From: an uncultured Prevotellaceae bacterium | GTDB lineage: Bacteria > Bacteroidota > Bacteroidia > Bacteroidales > Muribaculaceae | Direction of reading: 5' to 3' | NCBI GenBank assembly: GCA_900317325.1 | Contig: ONGE01000008.1 | Location: 1-64,000 of the forward strand | Length of the DNA: 64,000 bases | In this document: positions 24,892 through 34,226 of the stretch, piece after piece | How the letters are laid out: each line of letters opens with the position of its first letter | Numbering within the stretch: the first letter of the stretch is position 1 | Notes under the pieces: model-generated | The model's input: the letters and a program-made list of their open reading frames with translations, nothing else | Told to the model about the DNA's origin: nothing | The model's database searches: none | Program-made: the position numbers and the translations under genes

Positions 24892-27012
24892 TTAAGGGTT
24901 GTTGATAATCAGATCAATAATACAATTCACATCCGACAGCAATATCTCGCTGTCACGGTTTACATCGGCCCTGAGTTTCAGGGCTGCATCCATTTCGGCT
25001 CCAGTCCCTACAATAATATCGACAAGGGCCATGACATCGGCAATATTGACTTCGCCATCGCCATTCACATCGCCACGCAGCATTGTGTTTTCAACGACAT
25101 CGGCGATGGCGGCGGCAACATCAAGTTTACCACTCCCCCACCTCGATAAATCACCGTTCAGGACGTTGCTGTCGCGCTTTGAAGAACGAGCCAACACCTG
25201 ACGCACATCAGATGGCGTCAACAACTGATTGGCTTGCAACATCAAGGCCACAGCACCCGAGACCATGGGGGCCGACATCGAAGTGCCCTGATTGATGTAA
25301 TAAGGATACTCAACGCCGTCGACGACTGCCGACTGAGGCCAGTATTGCCTGTTAGATTGCTCATCATAACGATTGGCCGAAGAGACGAGAATCATTCCAG
25401 GTGCACAGACGTCAGGGCGGGTAATCCCGCGCTCATCAGGGCCAAAAGACGAAAAAGATGCGATATCCTCGAGGGTATAACCATAATTAACATGCAAGTC
25501 GCCATTGCTGTCGGTCCAGAATCTCCTTGAAGAATAAGCGCCCACCGAGATGACATCGTCGATTGTCGCCAGATCACTGATAGAACCAGCAGCAGTGCCA
25601 CCTGAGACGCCCTCGAGACCGAAGGTGTAGAAGTAAGCGTCCTTTGTGCACCATCCGGCAAGATTAACAGGTTCATCGGCCACATATTGCAATCCAATCA
25701 AATGACCGGCCTTGACCGATGTCACATCAAAGTCCCATACCGAATGGAAACGCCCATCCTGCATCAAGTTGCCATCATCGTCAAATCGTGGTTCGAAGGC
25801 ATTTGCAAATCGTACCACACCCGTGTAATACACAGCAAAATCTTGATCGTCTTCGCTTGATAAAGAGTAAACACTGTCCTCGGGCAAAACGGTTAACACC
25901 GGCGAGGCATATTCCAAGGCTCCACTGGCTCGGTTGATGATGACCAGGCGCGTGTGATGCACTTGCGAGCCATCACTCCACATGCTCACATATCCTTTGC
26001 GCTCAAGTCCTCCATAATAGTTGCGCAATAGAGTGGTCACAGTATCCCCCACCCCGATGATATTGTCATGGAAGCATATAGGGGCATTTCCATCATTGCC
26101 AGCCGATACCACGCAGATGCGACCCGTGCCCGACAATTCAGCAAAAGTGCGGCAGAGGAAAGACGAGCCGTCGTTTGGCCCCTCATTGGTGCCTATGCTC
26201 ATGTTCACCACACACGGCTTGCCTGCCCTATCGGCATAATCGAACACATACTTGAGCGCATTGGCGATATTCACATCGGTCAGCTCTTTCTCGGGAATGC
26301 CGCAAGCCACCAATTCGGCTTGCGGGGCAACGCCAAAATAGCCGTTATCTTTATACCCTCCTGCAGCAGTGCCGGCGGTATGCGTTCCATGAGAAGAGCC
26401 GACGTAATCGGTAGTCAAAGCCTTTATCTGGTCAGCCGTCTCATAGCACGAGCCCGGCAAAGTATCGCCTTGCACTATAGGCCGAGTCCCGGAAGTGTCA
26501 CACGGCAAATAGGCCGCAACCACCCGAGACCTACCATCTTCACCGCACAGATTCACATGATTGAAGTCAATACCCGTATCAATCACACCCAAGATCACGC
26601 CTTTGCCGTTCAAGGGTGTGACCATGCCATGACCTGCCTGTACAGGATCAACATTTGAACTTGTGCGGGCTGTATCATTGCACAGACTCAGAGGCCGTGC
26701 CAATGAGACATGACGCACTCCAGTAAGATGTGACAACTTGCCAACCGCATGTTCGGGAATGGTCACAGTAACAATATTCCCAAAGGCAGCATTCACTTGA
26801 ATGCCTGATTGACGAAGAGAATCTATACAATTCTGATTCTCAATGGTGATAAAAGCCTGATATGCAATTGAAGTATGAGGATTTGCAGAGCGTGTATCAC
26901 TTCTACCGCCATACTTCTGCAACAGTTTGGACGAAGCCGTTAACTGGCCTGTTGCCCAAGCCTCGGGCATGAGCAATAACAATGAAAGGCATATAACGGC
27001 TAGTCTTTTCAC
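24892..27012 (-). CDS. Secreted subtilisin-like (S8) protease with dockerin-like tail, second of a pair
   Basis: About 706 residues. I chose the GTG at 27012 because it gives a clean signal peptide (KRLAVICLSLLLLMPEAWA); the frame continues only to a TTG upstream. A subtilisin domain has Asp145 (GVIDTGIDFNH), His208 (SSHGTHTAGTAAGG), the oxyanion Asn (SAGNDG) and Ser578 (GTSMSAPMVSGA), with a beta-rich insert between Asn and Ser. The C-terminus has two dockerin-like repeats (GDVNGDGEVNIADVMALVDII, then ADVNRDSEILLSDVNCIIDLI). It lies 7 bp after its paralogue and 2 bp before ruvA, upstream of sprA. Confidence 0.9.
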   Translation of the reverse strand: MKRLAVICLSLLLLMPEAWATGQLTASSKLLQKYGGRSDTRSANPHTSIAYQAFITIENQNCIDSLRQSGIQVNAAFGNIVTVTIPEHAVGKLSHLTGVRHVSLARPLSLCNDTARTSSNVDPVQAGHGMVTPLNGKGVILGVIDTGIDFNHVNLCGEDGRSRVVAAYLPCDTSGTRPIVQGDTLPGSCYETADQIKALTTDYVGSSHGTHTAGTAAGGYKDNGYFGVAPQAELVACGIPEKELTDVNIANALKYVFDYADRAGKPCVVNMSIGTNEGPNDGSSFLCRTFAELSGTGRICVVSAGNDGNAPICFHDNIIGVGDTVTTLLRNYYGGLERKGYVSMWSDGSQVHHTRLVIINRASGALEYASPVLTVLPEDSVYSLSSEDDQDFAVYYTGVVRFANAFEPRFDDDGNLMQDGRFHSVWDFDVTSVKAGHLIGLQYVADEPVNLAGWCTKDAYFYTFGLEGVSGGTAAGSISDLATIDDVISVGAYSSRRFWTDSNGDLHVNYGYTLEDIASFSSFGPDERGITRPDVCAPGMILVSSANRYDEQSNRQYWPQSAVVDGVEYPYYINQGTSMSAPMVSGAVALMLQANQLLTPSDVRQVLARSSKRDSNVLNGDLSRWGSGKLDVAAAIADVVENTMLRGDVNGDGEVNIADVMALVDIIVGTGAEMDAALKLRADVNRDSEILLSDVNCIIDLIINNP

Positions 27013-27019
27013 CAGACTA

Positions 27020-29038
27020 TCAATCCATGATAATATCAATGATCATGTTAAGGTCGCTCACACCGATTTCACCGTCATTGTTGACGTCGGCACGGCGACG
27101 GGTAGCATCGTCATATCTTCCACCCAAGATTATATCGATTACCAGATTGATATCATTCACGTTGACCTCGCCATCAAGATTGACATCACCGTTCTTGTCC
27201 TCGATGTGAAGCACATAGCGCATGCCGGCATTGACATCAAGTTTACCGTATCCCCAACGGGTTAGGTCTCCAGTCACTACCTGGCCGTCTTTATATGACG
27301 TGTTCTTGAGCACTTCGCGCACATCGGCTGTACTCAAGTTGGGATTGGCTTGCATCCACAAGGCAATCGCACCAGTCACCACTGGCGCCGACATCGAAGT
27401 GCCCAAGTCAGGACAATAGGGATACTCCACTCCGTCAACAAAAACCGATGGTTGCCAGTATTGGATATTGGGAGCCTGTGTGTCGTAGCGGTTGGCAGAT
27501 GAGATGATTACACTGCCAGGAGCACACACGTCAGGACGTGCGATTCCGTTCTGATCGGGACCATAGGAAGAATAATATGAAATCTCGAAAGGCTTACTGA
27601 AATGACGGAAATATTCTGTGCCGTCTCGCAAGGGCACATATTGCTTTGTGTTATAGGAGCCTACCGAGATGACACTGTCGGTGGTTGCTAAGTCATTGAT
27701 GGAGCCTCGGGGAGTACCTGCCGATACCCATGGCAGTCCGTATGTTCTGAAATAAGCATACTGTGAAGTCCAGATATCCAGATTCATCGCGGCACCATAA
27801 TATTGGAATCCCATAACATAATTCGGGGCCTTGGCTTGCATGTCAATCGTCATGACTGAAGAAGCATTACCATTACTCAGGATAGAACCTGAGAAATTAA
27901 CAGTGCCATTATAATACTGTCCCAATTCGGTGTCAACTTCAGTATCAAAATCATATGTCACACCGATTGCTGTTGTGCCCAGAGAACGTGACTGATACAC
28001 AATGTCGCCAGTATTAGTGTTCACGACAATCAATCTGGTATTATACGGCTTGCCATCTTTGCACCATGCGTTGACACATCCTGAGCGTTTTGCACCTCCG
28101 TTATAGCCACTGAGCAGAACAGTAACAGAGTCCTGCTTGGTGGGGATGTTTTCATGGATGCAAACATTCTCGTCACCATCATTGCCTGCAGCGACCACAA
28201 ACACATGACCGGGACCGGAATACTGCTTAAACACCTGCGACAGGAAGGAAGTGCCATCATGTGGACCGACATTGGTTCCCAAACTGATGTTAACAACATA
28301 CGGTTTACCCACACGGTGAGCATAGTCATTAATGAAACTGATGCAGTGAGCCAATCTCACGTCATTCAGTTTTCCCTCAGGCATACCGCACACAACGATA
28401 TCGGCCTCAGGAGCGACACCATGCCATCCGTTTCCCTTGTAGCCACCAGCTGCAATACCTGCAGTCTGGGTGCCATGTGTTGTTTTAGGGTCATCGGTGG
28501 TCAACGGTTGGATGGTCTCCAAGCGCTCGAAGCTGGAACCGGGCAACTGAATACGGTCAATCATGACGGTTCGACCTGTGTTATCAAAAGGCAGATAGAC
28601 TGCCTTCACACGAGTATTGCCATCACTGTCGCAAAAATTGATGTGGTTGAAATCAAAACCACAATCGATCACTCCGACAATGACATCTTTTCCAGTATAA
28701 GGCATTTCAAGACCTACACCATTCTGCACGGGATCAACATGAGAATAATAGCGGGCACTGTCACTATAGGTCACGATCGAAATCGCCGGTGATGCATAAG
28801 AGACACCTGTAAATGATTTGAGATCGTAAGGCTTAAAGCTGTTGGGGACTTGAGCTGTGATGAAGCCATCATACCTCGCTGTAATCGTCAAGCCAGCATT
28901 GCGAAGTTCAGTCAAATCAACTTCATCGGTCACCGACAAGAAAGCGTCATAATAGCTGTCATTAACATTCTGGGCCTCAAGATTGAGAGCGGTTAAACAC
29001 ACAATGACAGACAATAATGCAAAAGCAATATTATTCAT
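27020..29038 (-). CDS. Secreted subtilisin-like (S8) protease with dockerin-like tail, first of a pair
   Basis: A 672-residue exported serine protease with signal peptide (MNNIAFALLSVIVCLTALNLEA). The catalytic triad is intact: Asp125 (GVIDCGFDFNH), His188 (TTHGTQTAGIAAGG) and Ser548 (GTSMSAPVVTGA), with oxyanion Asn in AAGNDG. An N-terminal propeptide-like stretch precedes the domain, a beta-rich insert lies at about 295-440, and the tail has two dockerin-like calcium-binding repeats (DVNLDGEVNVNDINLVIDII and DVNNDGEIGVSDLNMIIDII). No classic T9SS C-terminal domain is seen. First gene of the probable protease-ruvA-sprA operon; paralogous to the next gene. Confidence 0.93.
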   Translation of the reverse strand: MNNIAFALLSVIVCLTALNLEAQNVNDSYYDAFLSVTDEVDLTELRNAGLTITARYDGFITAQVPNSFKPYDLKSFTGVSYASPAISIVTYSDSARYYSHVDPVQNGVGLEMPYTGKDVIVGVIDCGFDFNHINFCDSDGNTRVKAVYLPFDNTGRTVMIDRIQLPGSSFERLETIQPLTTDDPKTTHGTQTAGIAAGGYKGNGWHGVAPEADIVVCGMPEGKLNDVRLAHCISFINDYAHRVGKPYVVNISLGTNVGPHDGTSFLSQVFKQYSGPGHVFVVAAGNDGDENVCIHENIPTKQDSVTVLLSGYNGGAKRSGCVNAWCKDGKPYNTRLIVVNTNTGDIVYQSRSLGTTAIGVTYDFDTEVDTELGQYYNGTVNFSGSILSNGNASSVMTIDMQAKAPNYVMGFQYYGAAMNLDIWTSQYAYFRTYGLPWVSAGTPRGSINDLATTDSVISVGSYNTKQYVPLRDGTEYFRHFSKPFEISYYSSYGPDQNGIARPDVCAPGSVIISSANRYDTQAPNIQYWQPSVFVDGVEYPYCPDLGTSMSAPVVTGAIALWMQANPNLSTADVREVLKNTSYKDGQVVTGDLTRWGYGKLDVNAGMRYVLHIEDKNGDVNLDGEVNVNDINLVIDIILGGRYDDATRRRADVNNDGEIGVSDLNMIIDIIMD

Positions 29039-29063
29039 TTCAGATAGAATTTTAGCTAAACAT

Positions 29064-29087
29064 GCTCACCAAATAAAACCGGTGAGC
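29064..29087 (-). promoter_or_regulatory. Hairpin in the protease-operon leader
   Basis: GCTCACC and GGTGAGC pair perfectly around a 10-base loop, 26 bp upstream of the first protease start. A -7 box TAATTTTG (29111-29118, minus strand) lies just upstream, so the hairpin would be in the 5' untranslated region. Confidence 0.5.
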
Positions 29088-29184
29088 GTAAAACAACGAC
29101 TTTTAAGGTACAAAATTACTATTTTTTTCGTTTACACATTATAAAAAGTATATTTTTTAACACTAAATCGCTGTATTGCAGGCT

Positions 29185-29227
29185 AAATAAAGAAGCGCGG
29201 GCGACTGAATCATCAGACGTCCGCGCT
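29185..29227 (-). terminator. Terminator of the TPR gene
   Basis: On the minus strand, AGCGCGG pairs with CCGCGCT and is followed by TCTTTATTT, just downstream of the TPR gene stop. Confidence 0.7.
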
Positions 29228-29249
29228 AGTTTATTCAAATTACCCGAGC

Positions 29250-30875
29250 TTACTTCAAGCTGTTCACATAGTTGCGCAGCGATTCATTTTCGGGATCATA
29301 CTCAAGCCACTTCTGGTAGTAGTTCTTGGCAGTTGCCTTGTCACCCTTAGTGAAGTAGTAAGTAGCCAAGTAGTTATAGGCATACTTGTAGTAGCGTGCG
29401 TAATCTGCCTTATCCTCCTTTGCGTCAAGGATCGAGAGCAATTCATTGTAGGCAGCAAGTGCAGCACCAGTGTTGTTGTCACCTTCACGAACCTTGGCAA
29501 TCTTTGCTTTCTGGTTCACAATCTGAACATTGCCGGGAACCAGCTTGTCAACCTCGTCAATGTACTTCTGAGACTTGGCAAGCGCATCGGCCTTGGTCAT
29601 CTCATCGACACCCTCATTGTTGGCGATACCCAGATAGTAGTTCGACAGAGTGAACAGGTCATTGGACTTATTGAGGCCGGCATCAACCAGACGCTGGTAG
29701 TATTCGGCAGCCTTAACAAAGTTCTCGGCATCGGCATAGCTTTCACCCATGAAACGCATCAAGTCGGCATTGTTGGGATTGAGCTGAAGGGCCTTCTCGT
29801 AGGCGCTCACAGCCTCCTCGGGATAGCCTGCGGTTTTCAGAGCCTCACCGAAATCGGTGTAGTCACGAACCTCGTAGTTAGAGCCCTTGGGCACGGCATT
29901 GGCAAAGAACGAACGACCTGCTTCAACTGCCTCATTCCAGTTCTTAAGCATTACCTGGTTGTAGAGCTGCATACGCTTCATGTAGAACACCTTATCATCA
30001 TTAGGATTCAGGTTGTTCACCAGACTGGTGGCAAGATCGAGAGACTCCTTATACTTCTCACCGAAGAACAGCAGCTGCACATAGCGAACCTCGTCCTGAG
30101 CAAAGTGGTTGGGGTTCTTGATGTACTTGCCGTACTGCTCAGCAGCCTTGGCTCCCAGGTTGTCAGCATAGTACTTCTCGGCGAGTTCACGCTGTACCAG
30201 TGCCGACTGAGGCACCTTAGCCTGAAGCTCTTCAAGACGGCTGATTGCCATTTCGGGGTTCACGTTGAAGTAAGTGTTGGCATACTTCACATAAGCCTCG
30301 ATGTTGTTGGGATCCTTGTCGAAGGCCAGCTCATAGATGCCGGCTGCATTACCCCAATCCTTCTTGTCGGCCTTGGTGTCGGCCTCAAAGATGTAGCTGT
30401 CGGGGTCATCGGCGTTCCACTTACGGGCATTCTTGATGCACTTATCAATGTCCTTGGCGTAAGCAACGGGATCGGCATCGTAGAATGCACGAGCGATTTC
30501 CATCTCCAACTTGGCGTCTTTCTTCGACAACTTGCGTGCCTTCTCGAGCAGGGTCTTTACATCGCCACGATTCTTCATTGCGATTGCAGCCTGTCCCACG
30601 TAGTTGTAGGGATTAGCTGCGTTAGCAGCGATACCTTTATCAAAGTTGGCGGCAGCCTCGGCCACATTTCCCTGATGCAGGGCAATCTGACCCAGATAGT
30701 AGAAAGCCAAAGCCTTGTCGGTGCTGGCAGAATTCAGGTTGCGCTCCAGCAATTCCTTGGCATTGTCAAGTTTGTCAACCTTGTAGTACTCAATACCGTC
30801 CTTGTAACCCTGTGCGTTAGCTACCAGGGATGCACCCATCAACATGAGTGATGCAAAAAAGAATTTACGTTTCAT
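29250..30875 (-). CDS. Exported tetratricopeptide-repeat protein
   Basis: A 541-residue protein with signal peptide (MKRKFFFASLMLMGASLVANA) followed by about ten TPR units, for example ALAFYYLGQIALHQGNVAEAAANFDKG and AVSAYEKALQLNPNNADLMRFMGESY. TPR arrays mediate protein contacts, here in the periplasm. It is the last gene after the PstS-like lipoprotein; in other Bacteroidales this pair follows TonB/ExbBD genes, but those are not next to it here. Function not known. Confidence 0.85.
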   Translation of the reverse strand: MKRKFFFASLMLMGASLVANAQGYKDGIEYYKVDKLDNAKELLERNLNSASTDKALAFYYLGQIALHQGNVAEAAANFDKGIAANAANPYNYVGQAAIAMKNRGDVKTLLEKARKLSKKDAKLEMEIARAFYDADPVAYAKDIDKCIKNARKWNADDPDSYIFEADTKADKKDWGNAAGIYELAFDKDPNNIEAYVKYANTYFNVNPEMAISRLEELQAKVPQSALVQRELAEKYYADNLGAKAAEQYGKYIKNPNHFAQDEVRYVQLLFFGEKYKESLDLATSLVNNLNPNDDKVFYMKRMQLYNQVMLKNWNEAVEAGRSFFANAVPKGSNYEVRDYTDFGEALKTAGYPEEAVSAYEKALQLNPNNADLMRFMGESYADAENFVKAAEYYQRLVDAGLNKSNDLFTLSNYYLGIANNEGVDEMTKADALAKSQKYIDEVDKLVPGNVQIVNQKAKIAKVREGDNNTGAALAAYNELLSILDAKEDKADYARYYKYAYNYLATYYFTKGDKATAKNYYQKWLEYDPENESLRNYVNSLK

Positions 30876-30957
30876 TGCAGTAACAATTAAATGTTAATAT
30901 TTATGAGTTAGTTTTGTTTGATTATTCTTGTTACAAATTCCGTGCCAATTACATCGA

Positions 30958-31944
30958 TTACTCAACTTCAACGTATCTTACGGGTTCAGCAGCAGGCAAA
31001 ATACCTGTTTGAAGAATGATTTTTTGACCAATGACGCCTGTCAGGAAGGTGTAAAAACCATGATCCAGCATACCGTTGTAAGAAGCGTCAATAGCCCAGA
31101 TGGAACGCACCAGCGGATAGTCGCCACTGTAGATGTGGGCTTGATAAGGCTTAACGCCTTGGACCTGATCGTCGCCACGCAGCGGCATCACCTTGATGCG
31201 GTCGGTGAAGTCGATGACACTCACCTCATTACTGTTTTTCAACTCTTCATATTTATCAGCAATAGGTATCTCGGCCGACTTGAGGTCGCTGGTAATCCAG
31301 CTGACGCCTATGAAACCGATAACGTTCTTGTATTGCTCCACCGCCTCAAACACATCGCTGCTGGAGCCACGCGCATAGACGTTGGGGCCGAAATTACCTC
31401 CATTGAGGAATTTATCTTTCATATAATGTACAACACCCGTTCCCGAGCCGTCGAACATCACCTTGATCGTATCGTTCTTAAGTTTGGTGGGGAACACCTC
31501 ACCCCAGCGTTTCACTTTGCCGGAGAAAATGTCGCGCAAATCATCCATCGACAGCTCATCAATGTCGTTCTGCTTATTCACTATGATGGCGATAGCGTCA
31601 ACAGCGATCATCTTGGAACGATAGCCGCGCCCGATCTTCTTCAGGCTCTTCTTTTGTTCGGCTGTTAAGTCATGTGAGATGATGATGAGATCCACCTTGT
31701 TGTGGAATAGAGAATCAAGCGCGTCATGCTCATTGATATACTCAGGCATGATGCTGGCCTCGGGGTACTGGAACTCAAACACCGCGATTTCCTGCTCAAG
31801 CACGCTCTGGAACGACTCGTCACACATGATGCGAGCCAGGCCTCTTGTGCTGGTACTCTTAGGACGGCGATCCCCACAGGAACCGAGAACCGTCACCAGT
31901 ACCAGGAGCACAATCAATGTCGATATCTCAAATCTTCTCCTCAT
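30958..31944 (-). CDS. PstS-family phosphate-binding lipoprotein
   Basis: About 328 residues with a lipoprotein signal (LVTVLGSC) and a periplasmic-binding domain of the PstS type: PEYINEHDALDSLFHNKVDLIIISHDLT, then VMFDGSGTGVVHYMKDKF with the Ser-Gly-Thr-Gly type anion loop, then VIGFIGVSW. It is not next to Pst permease genes, so a sensing role or a non-ABC role is possible. Start at ATG 31944 (MRRRFEIST), which overlaps the end of the upstream small gene by 17 bp and suggests translational coupling. The longer frame upstream is the shadow of that gene. Confidence 0.82.
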   Translation of the reverse strand: MRRRFEISTLIVLLVLVTVLGSCGDRRPKSTSTRGLARIMCDESFQSVLEQEIAVFEFQYPEASIMPEYINEHDALDSLFHNKVDLIIISHDLTAEQKKSLKKIGRGYRSKMIAVDAIAIIVNKQNDIDELSMDDLRDIFSGKVKRWGEVFPTKLKNDTIKVMFDGSGTGVVHYMKDKFLNGGNFGPNVYARGSSSDVFEAVEQYKNVIGFIGVSWITSDLKSAEIPIADKYEELKNSNEVSVIDFTDRIKVMPLRGDDQVQGVKPYQAHIYSGDYPLVRSIWAIDASYNGMLDHGFYTFLTGVIGQKIILQTGILPAAEPVRYVEVE

Positions 31945-32224
31945 TGTTGTTACCCTCCATTCTTTTGAGCCTTTCACTATAAGTCTCGTACTCTTCTTCA
32001 TCGTCATAACGGCGCATACCATAGGTGTGCTCCCCCTTGACCTCGCGGTAACCGCGATAGATGCCATAGGCTGCAAACACCAGGGCGAAGAACCAGCTGA
32101 GATACTTCGGCAAGCCAAAAAAATTAGTGGCCAGCAGTGCCGCGACCCCCAGGTAGAACAGCACCATGAAGATACCGAAGCCCATCTTCAAACCTTGCAC
32201 AAAGCCTGTCTGTCTGTTGCTCAT
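31928..32224 (-). CDS. Small membrane protein, 98 residues
   Basis: Two hydrophobic segments (MGFGIFMVLFYLGVAALLA and YLSWFFALVFAAYGIYRGY) followed by a strongly charged, Tyr/Glu-rich cytosolic tail. I recall this type of gene just before PstS-like lipoprotein genes in Bacteroidales operons, but its function is unknown. It overlaps the PstS-like gene by 17 bp. Confidence 0.75.
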   Translation of the reverse strand: MSNRQTGFVQGLKMGFGIFMVLFYLGVAALLATNFFGLPKYLSWFFALVFAAYGIYRGYREVKGEHTYGMRRYDDEEEYETYSERLKRMEGNNNEEKI

Positions 32225-32315
32225 AAGTTATTTTATCTTTATTTATCAGCCCATAAGGGGAAACTTTCTGCCCTTAGACTACAATTCTTCAAAAACGTTT
32301 ATAACTATCAAACGA

Positions 32316-32323
32316 CAAAATTA
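32316..32323 (-). promoter_or_regulatory. -7 box for the small-membrane/PstS/TPR operon
   Basis: TAATTTTG on the minus strand, about 92 bp upstream of the ATG. A 12-bp palindrome CAATTCGAATTG lies further upstream at 32387-32398 and could bind a regulator. The rest of the 490-bp gap (32225-32714) holds the RNA candidate and terminators listed below. Confidence 0.45.
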
Positions 32324-32513
32324 ACAAATAATCCTGACTTAGGCTGTTAAATTAATAAAAATTTGTGCCGACAAAAGGCAAAATAACAATTCGAATTGAT
32401 TCAATAGTGACACTTATCCCTTGATTTCATTGTCAGTCATGCCCTACTCAATTTATCAAAAATATGCATAATACATAAAAACAGCTTGAATTACATATTA
32501 TTTGAAAATAAAC

Positions 32514-32545
32514 TTTGTACATTTTAAAAAAATTGCCTATCTTTG
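32514..32545 (+). promoter_or_regulatory. Strong consensus promoter with no gene behind it
   Basis: TTTG (32514-32517), 20 bp, then TATCTTTG (32538-32545): a near-perfect Bacteroidota sigma-ABfr promoter on the plus strand. A terminator follows about 65 bp downstream. Confidence 0.75.
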
Positions 32546-32551
32546 CATCAC

Positions 32552-32621
32552 CTTAAATCAAACTTTTATTCATACTATTTTTTCCTAGGGCACCTTCGTT
32601 GTGAAACGAAGTGCTTTTTTT
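32552..32621 (+). ncRNA. Candidate short RNA (about 70 nt)
   Basis: The expected transcript starts about 7 bp after the -7 box and ends at a hairpin (32590-32600 with 32605-32614, one bulged C, loop GTGA) followed by seven T (32615-32621). No upstream plus-strand gene needs this terminator, because the neighbour to the left is divergent. The first 35 nt are AU-rich and unstructured, as in many trans-acting RNAs. The ends are estimated, not measured. The overlapping 64-codon frame is not protein-like. Confidence 0.5.
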
Positions 32622-32639
32622 ATCATTATTATATATACA

Positions 32640-32669
32640 AATTACGGGAATCTGACGACTCCCGTAATT
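32640..32669 (-). terminator. Terminator of the proS operon
   Basis: A 10-bp perfect stem (AATTACGGGA with its complement) and a 10-base loop, 45 bp after the proS stop on the minus strand, followed by TTGTATATA. Confidence 0.7.
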
Positions 32670-32714
32670 CAATATTCTTATACAAGGCCTTAATTGACGA
32701 AGGCAATACAGCTA

Positions 32715-34196
32715 TTAGTAGTTGCGAGCAAAAATGACGCGGCGCTTGCTGGGAGCACCAGTGTAAATACACTTGCCTTCCTCTTCAACACTGTCCAGAG
32801 GAATGCAGCGAATGGTTGCCTTGGTCTCTTCCTTGATCTTCTCCTCGGTCTCGGTGGTGCCATCCCAATGTGCCAGGATGAAGCCGCCCTTCTCGATTTG
32901 AGCCTTGAACTCTTCCCAGGTGTCCACCTTGTAAGTCATGCGCTCACGCTGATTCAAGGCCTTGGTGAAGATATTCTGCTGAATCTCCTCGAGCAATTCC
33001 TTGACACGGTTCTCGATGCCGGCGAGTTGTTCACTGCTCTTCTCAAGCGTGTCGCGGCGCATAACCTCAACTGTACCTGCCTCGATGTCACGAGCACCCA
33101 GCACGAGACGTACAGGCACACCCTTGAGCTCATAGTCGGCAAACTTGAAGCCTGGACGCTTGTTGTCGGCATTGTCATACTTCACCGAGATGCCCATGCC
33201 GCGCAGGTTGTTGACGATGGGTTCAACCACCTTGTTGATTTCGTCAAGCTGGTCGTTGGTCTTGTAAACAGGAACAATCACCACTTGAATAGGTGCCAGA
33301 TGCGGAGGCAGCACGAGGCCGTTGTCGTCGCTGTGAGTCATGATCAGGGCACCCATCAGGCGGGTTGATACGCCCCACGAGGTGGCCCACACGTCCTGCA
33401 GCTTGTTCTCCTTATCGATATACTTCACGTCAAAGGCCTTTGCAAAGTTCTGGCCCAGGAAGTGGCTGGTACCCGACTGCAGGGCCTTGCCGTCTTGCAT
33501 CATGGCCTCGATGGTGTAGGTCTCGAGAGCGCCAGCAAAACGCTCGTTGGCAGTCTTGATACCCTTGATGACGGGCAATGCCATATATTTCTCGGCAAAG
33601 TCGGCATAGACGTTCAACATCTCGATGGCCTTAGCCTCGGCCTCTTCCTTGGTAGCATGGGCAGTATGTCCCTCTTGCCACAGGAATTCAGCAGTGCGCA
33701 GGAACAGACGTGTGCGCATCTCCCAGCGGAACACGTTAGCCCACTGATTGATCAGCAACGGCAGGTCGCGATAGCTGTTGATCCAATTGCGGTAGGTGTT
33801 CCAGATAATCGTCTCGCTGGTGGGTCGGATGACGAGTTCCTCCTCAAGACGTGCCGAGGGGTCAACCACAACGCCCTTGCCATTGGGGTCATTCATCAGG
33901 CGGTAGTGAGTAACCACGGCGCATTCCTTAGCAAAGCCTTCCACGTGGTCGGCCTCACGGCTCAGGAAAGACTTGGGAATAAGCAGGGGAAAATAAGCGT
34001 TCTGTACGCCTGTAGCCTTGAACATGTCATCAAGCTGGCGCTGCATCTTTTCCCAAATGGCATAGCCGTAGGGTTTGATGACCATGCAACCACGCACGGC
34101 CGACTGCTCGGCCAAGTCAGCCTTCACTACCAGTTCATTATACCATTGAGAGTAATTGTCGGCTCTCTTAGTTAAATCCTTTAATTCTTTTGCCAT
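32715..34196 (-). CDS. proS: Prolyl-tRNA synthetase (archaeal/eukaryote-like form)
   Basis: A 493-residue class II synthetase that charges tRNA-Pro. Motif 2 and 3 regions are visible ([58 protein letters not shown]), followed by an anticodon-binding domain ([12 protein letters not shown]) and the extra C-terminal domain typical of the short ProS type without an editing insert. It ends in Tyr (FARNY), as this class does. Last gene of the DUF4290-rimM-ompA-like-proS operon. Confidence 0.96.
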   Translation of the reverse strand: MAKELKDLTKRADNYSQWYNELVVKADLAEQSAVRGCMVIKPYGYAIWEKMQRQLDDMFKATGVQNAYFPLLIPKSFLSREADHVEGFAKECAVVTHYRLMNDPNGKGVVVDPSARLEEELVIRPTSETIIWNTYRNWINSYRDLPLLINQWANVFRWEMRTRLFLRTAEFLWQEGHTAHATKEEAEAKAIEMLNVYADFAEKYMALPVIKGIKTANERFAGALETYTIEAMMQDGKALQSGTSHFLGQNFAKAFDVKYIDKENKLQDVWATSWGVSTRLMGALIMTHSDDNGLVLPPHLAPIQVVIVPVYKTNDQLDEINKVVEPIVNNLRGMGISVKYDNADNKRPGFKFADYELKGVPVRLVLGARDIEAGTVEVMRRDTLEKSSEQLAGIENRVKELLEEIQQNIFTKALNQRERMTYKVDTWEEFKAQIEKGGFILAHWDGTTETEEKIKEETKATIRCIPLDSVEEEGKCIYTGAPSKRRVIFARNY

Positions 34197-34226
34197 TGTG
34201 TCTATTATTATAATTGTCTTGTTTTA

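Noticed and set aside
27012-27039. Overlap of the two protease genes using a TTG start at 27039
   Set aside because: The GTG at 27012 gives a canonical signal peptide and a clean 7-bp gap; the TTG start adds residues that spoil it.
32543-32737. 64-codon frame over the sRNA candidate
   Set aside because: It crosses the terminator hairpin and T run and has a Tyr/Phe/Cys-biased composition without a family.
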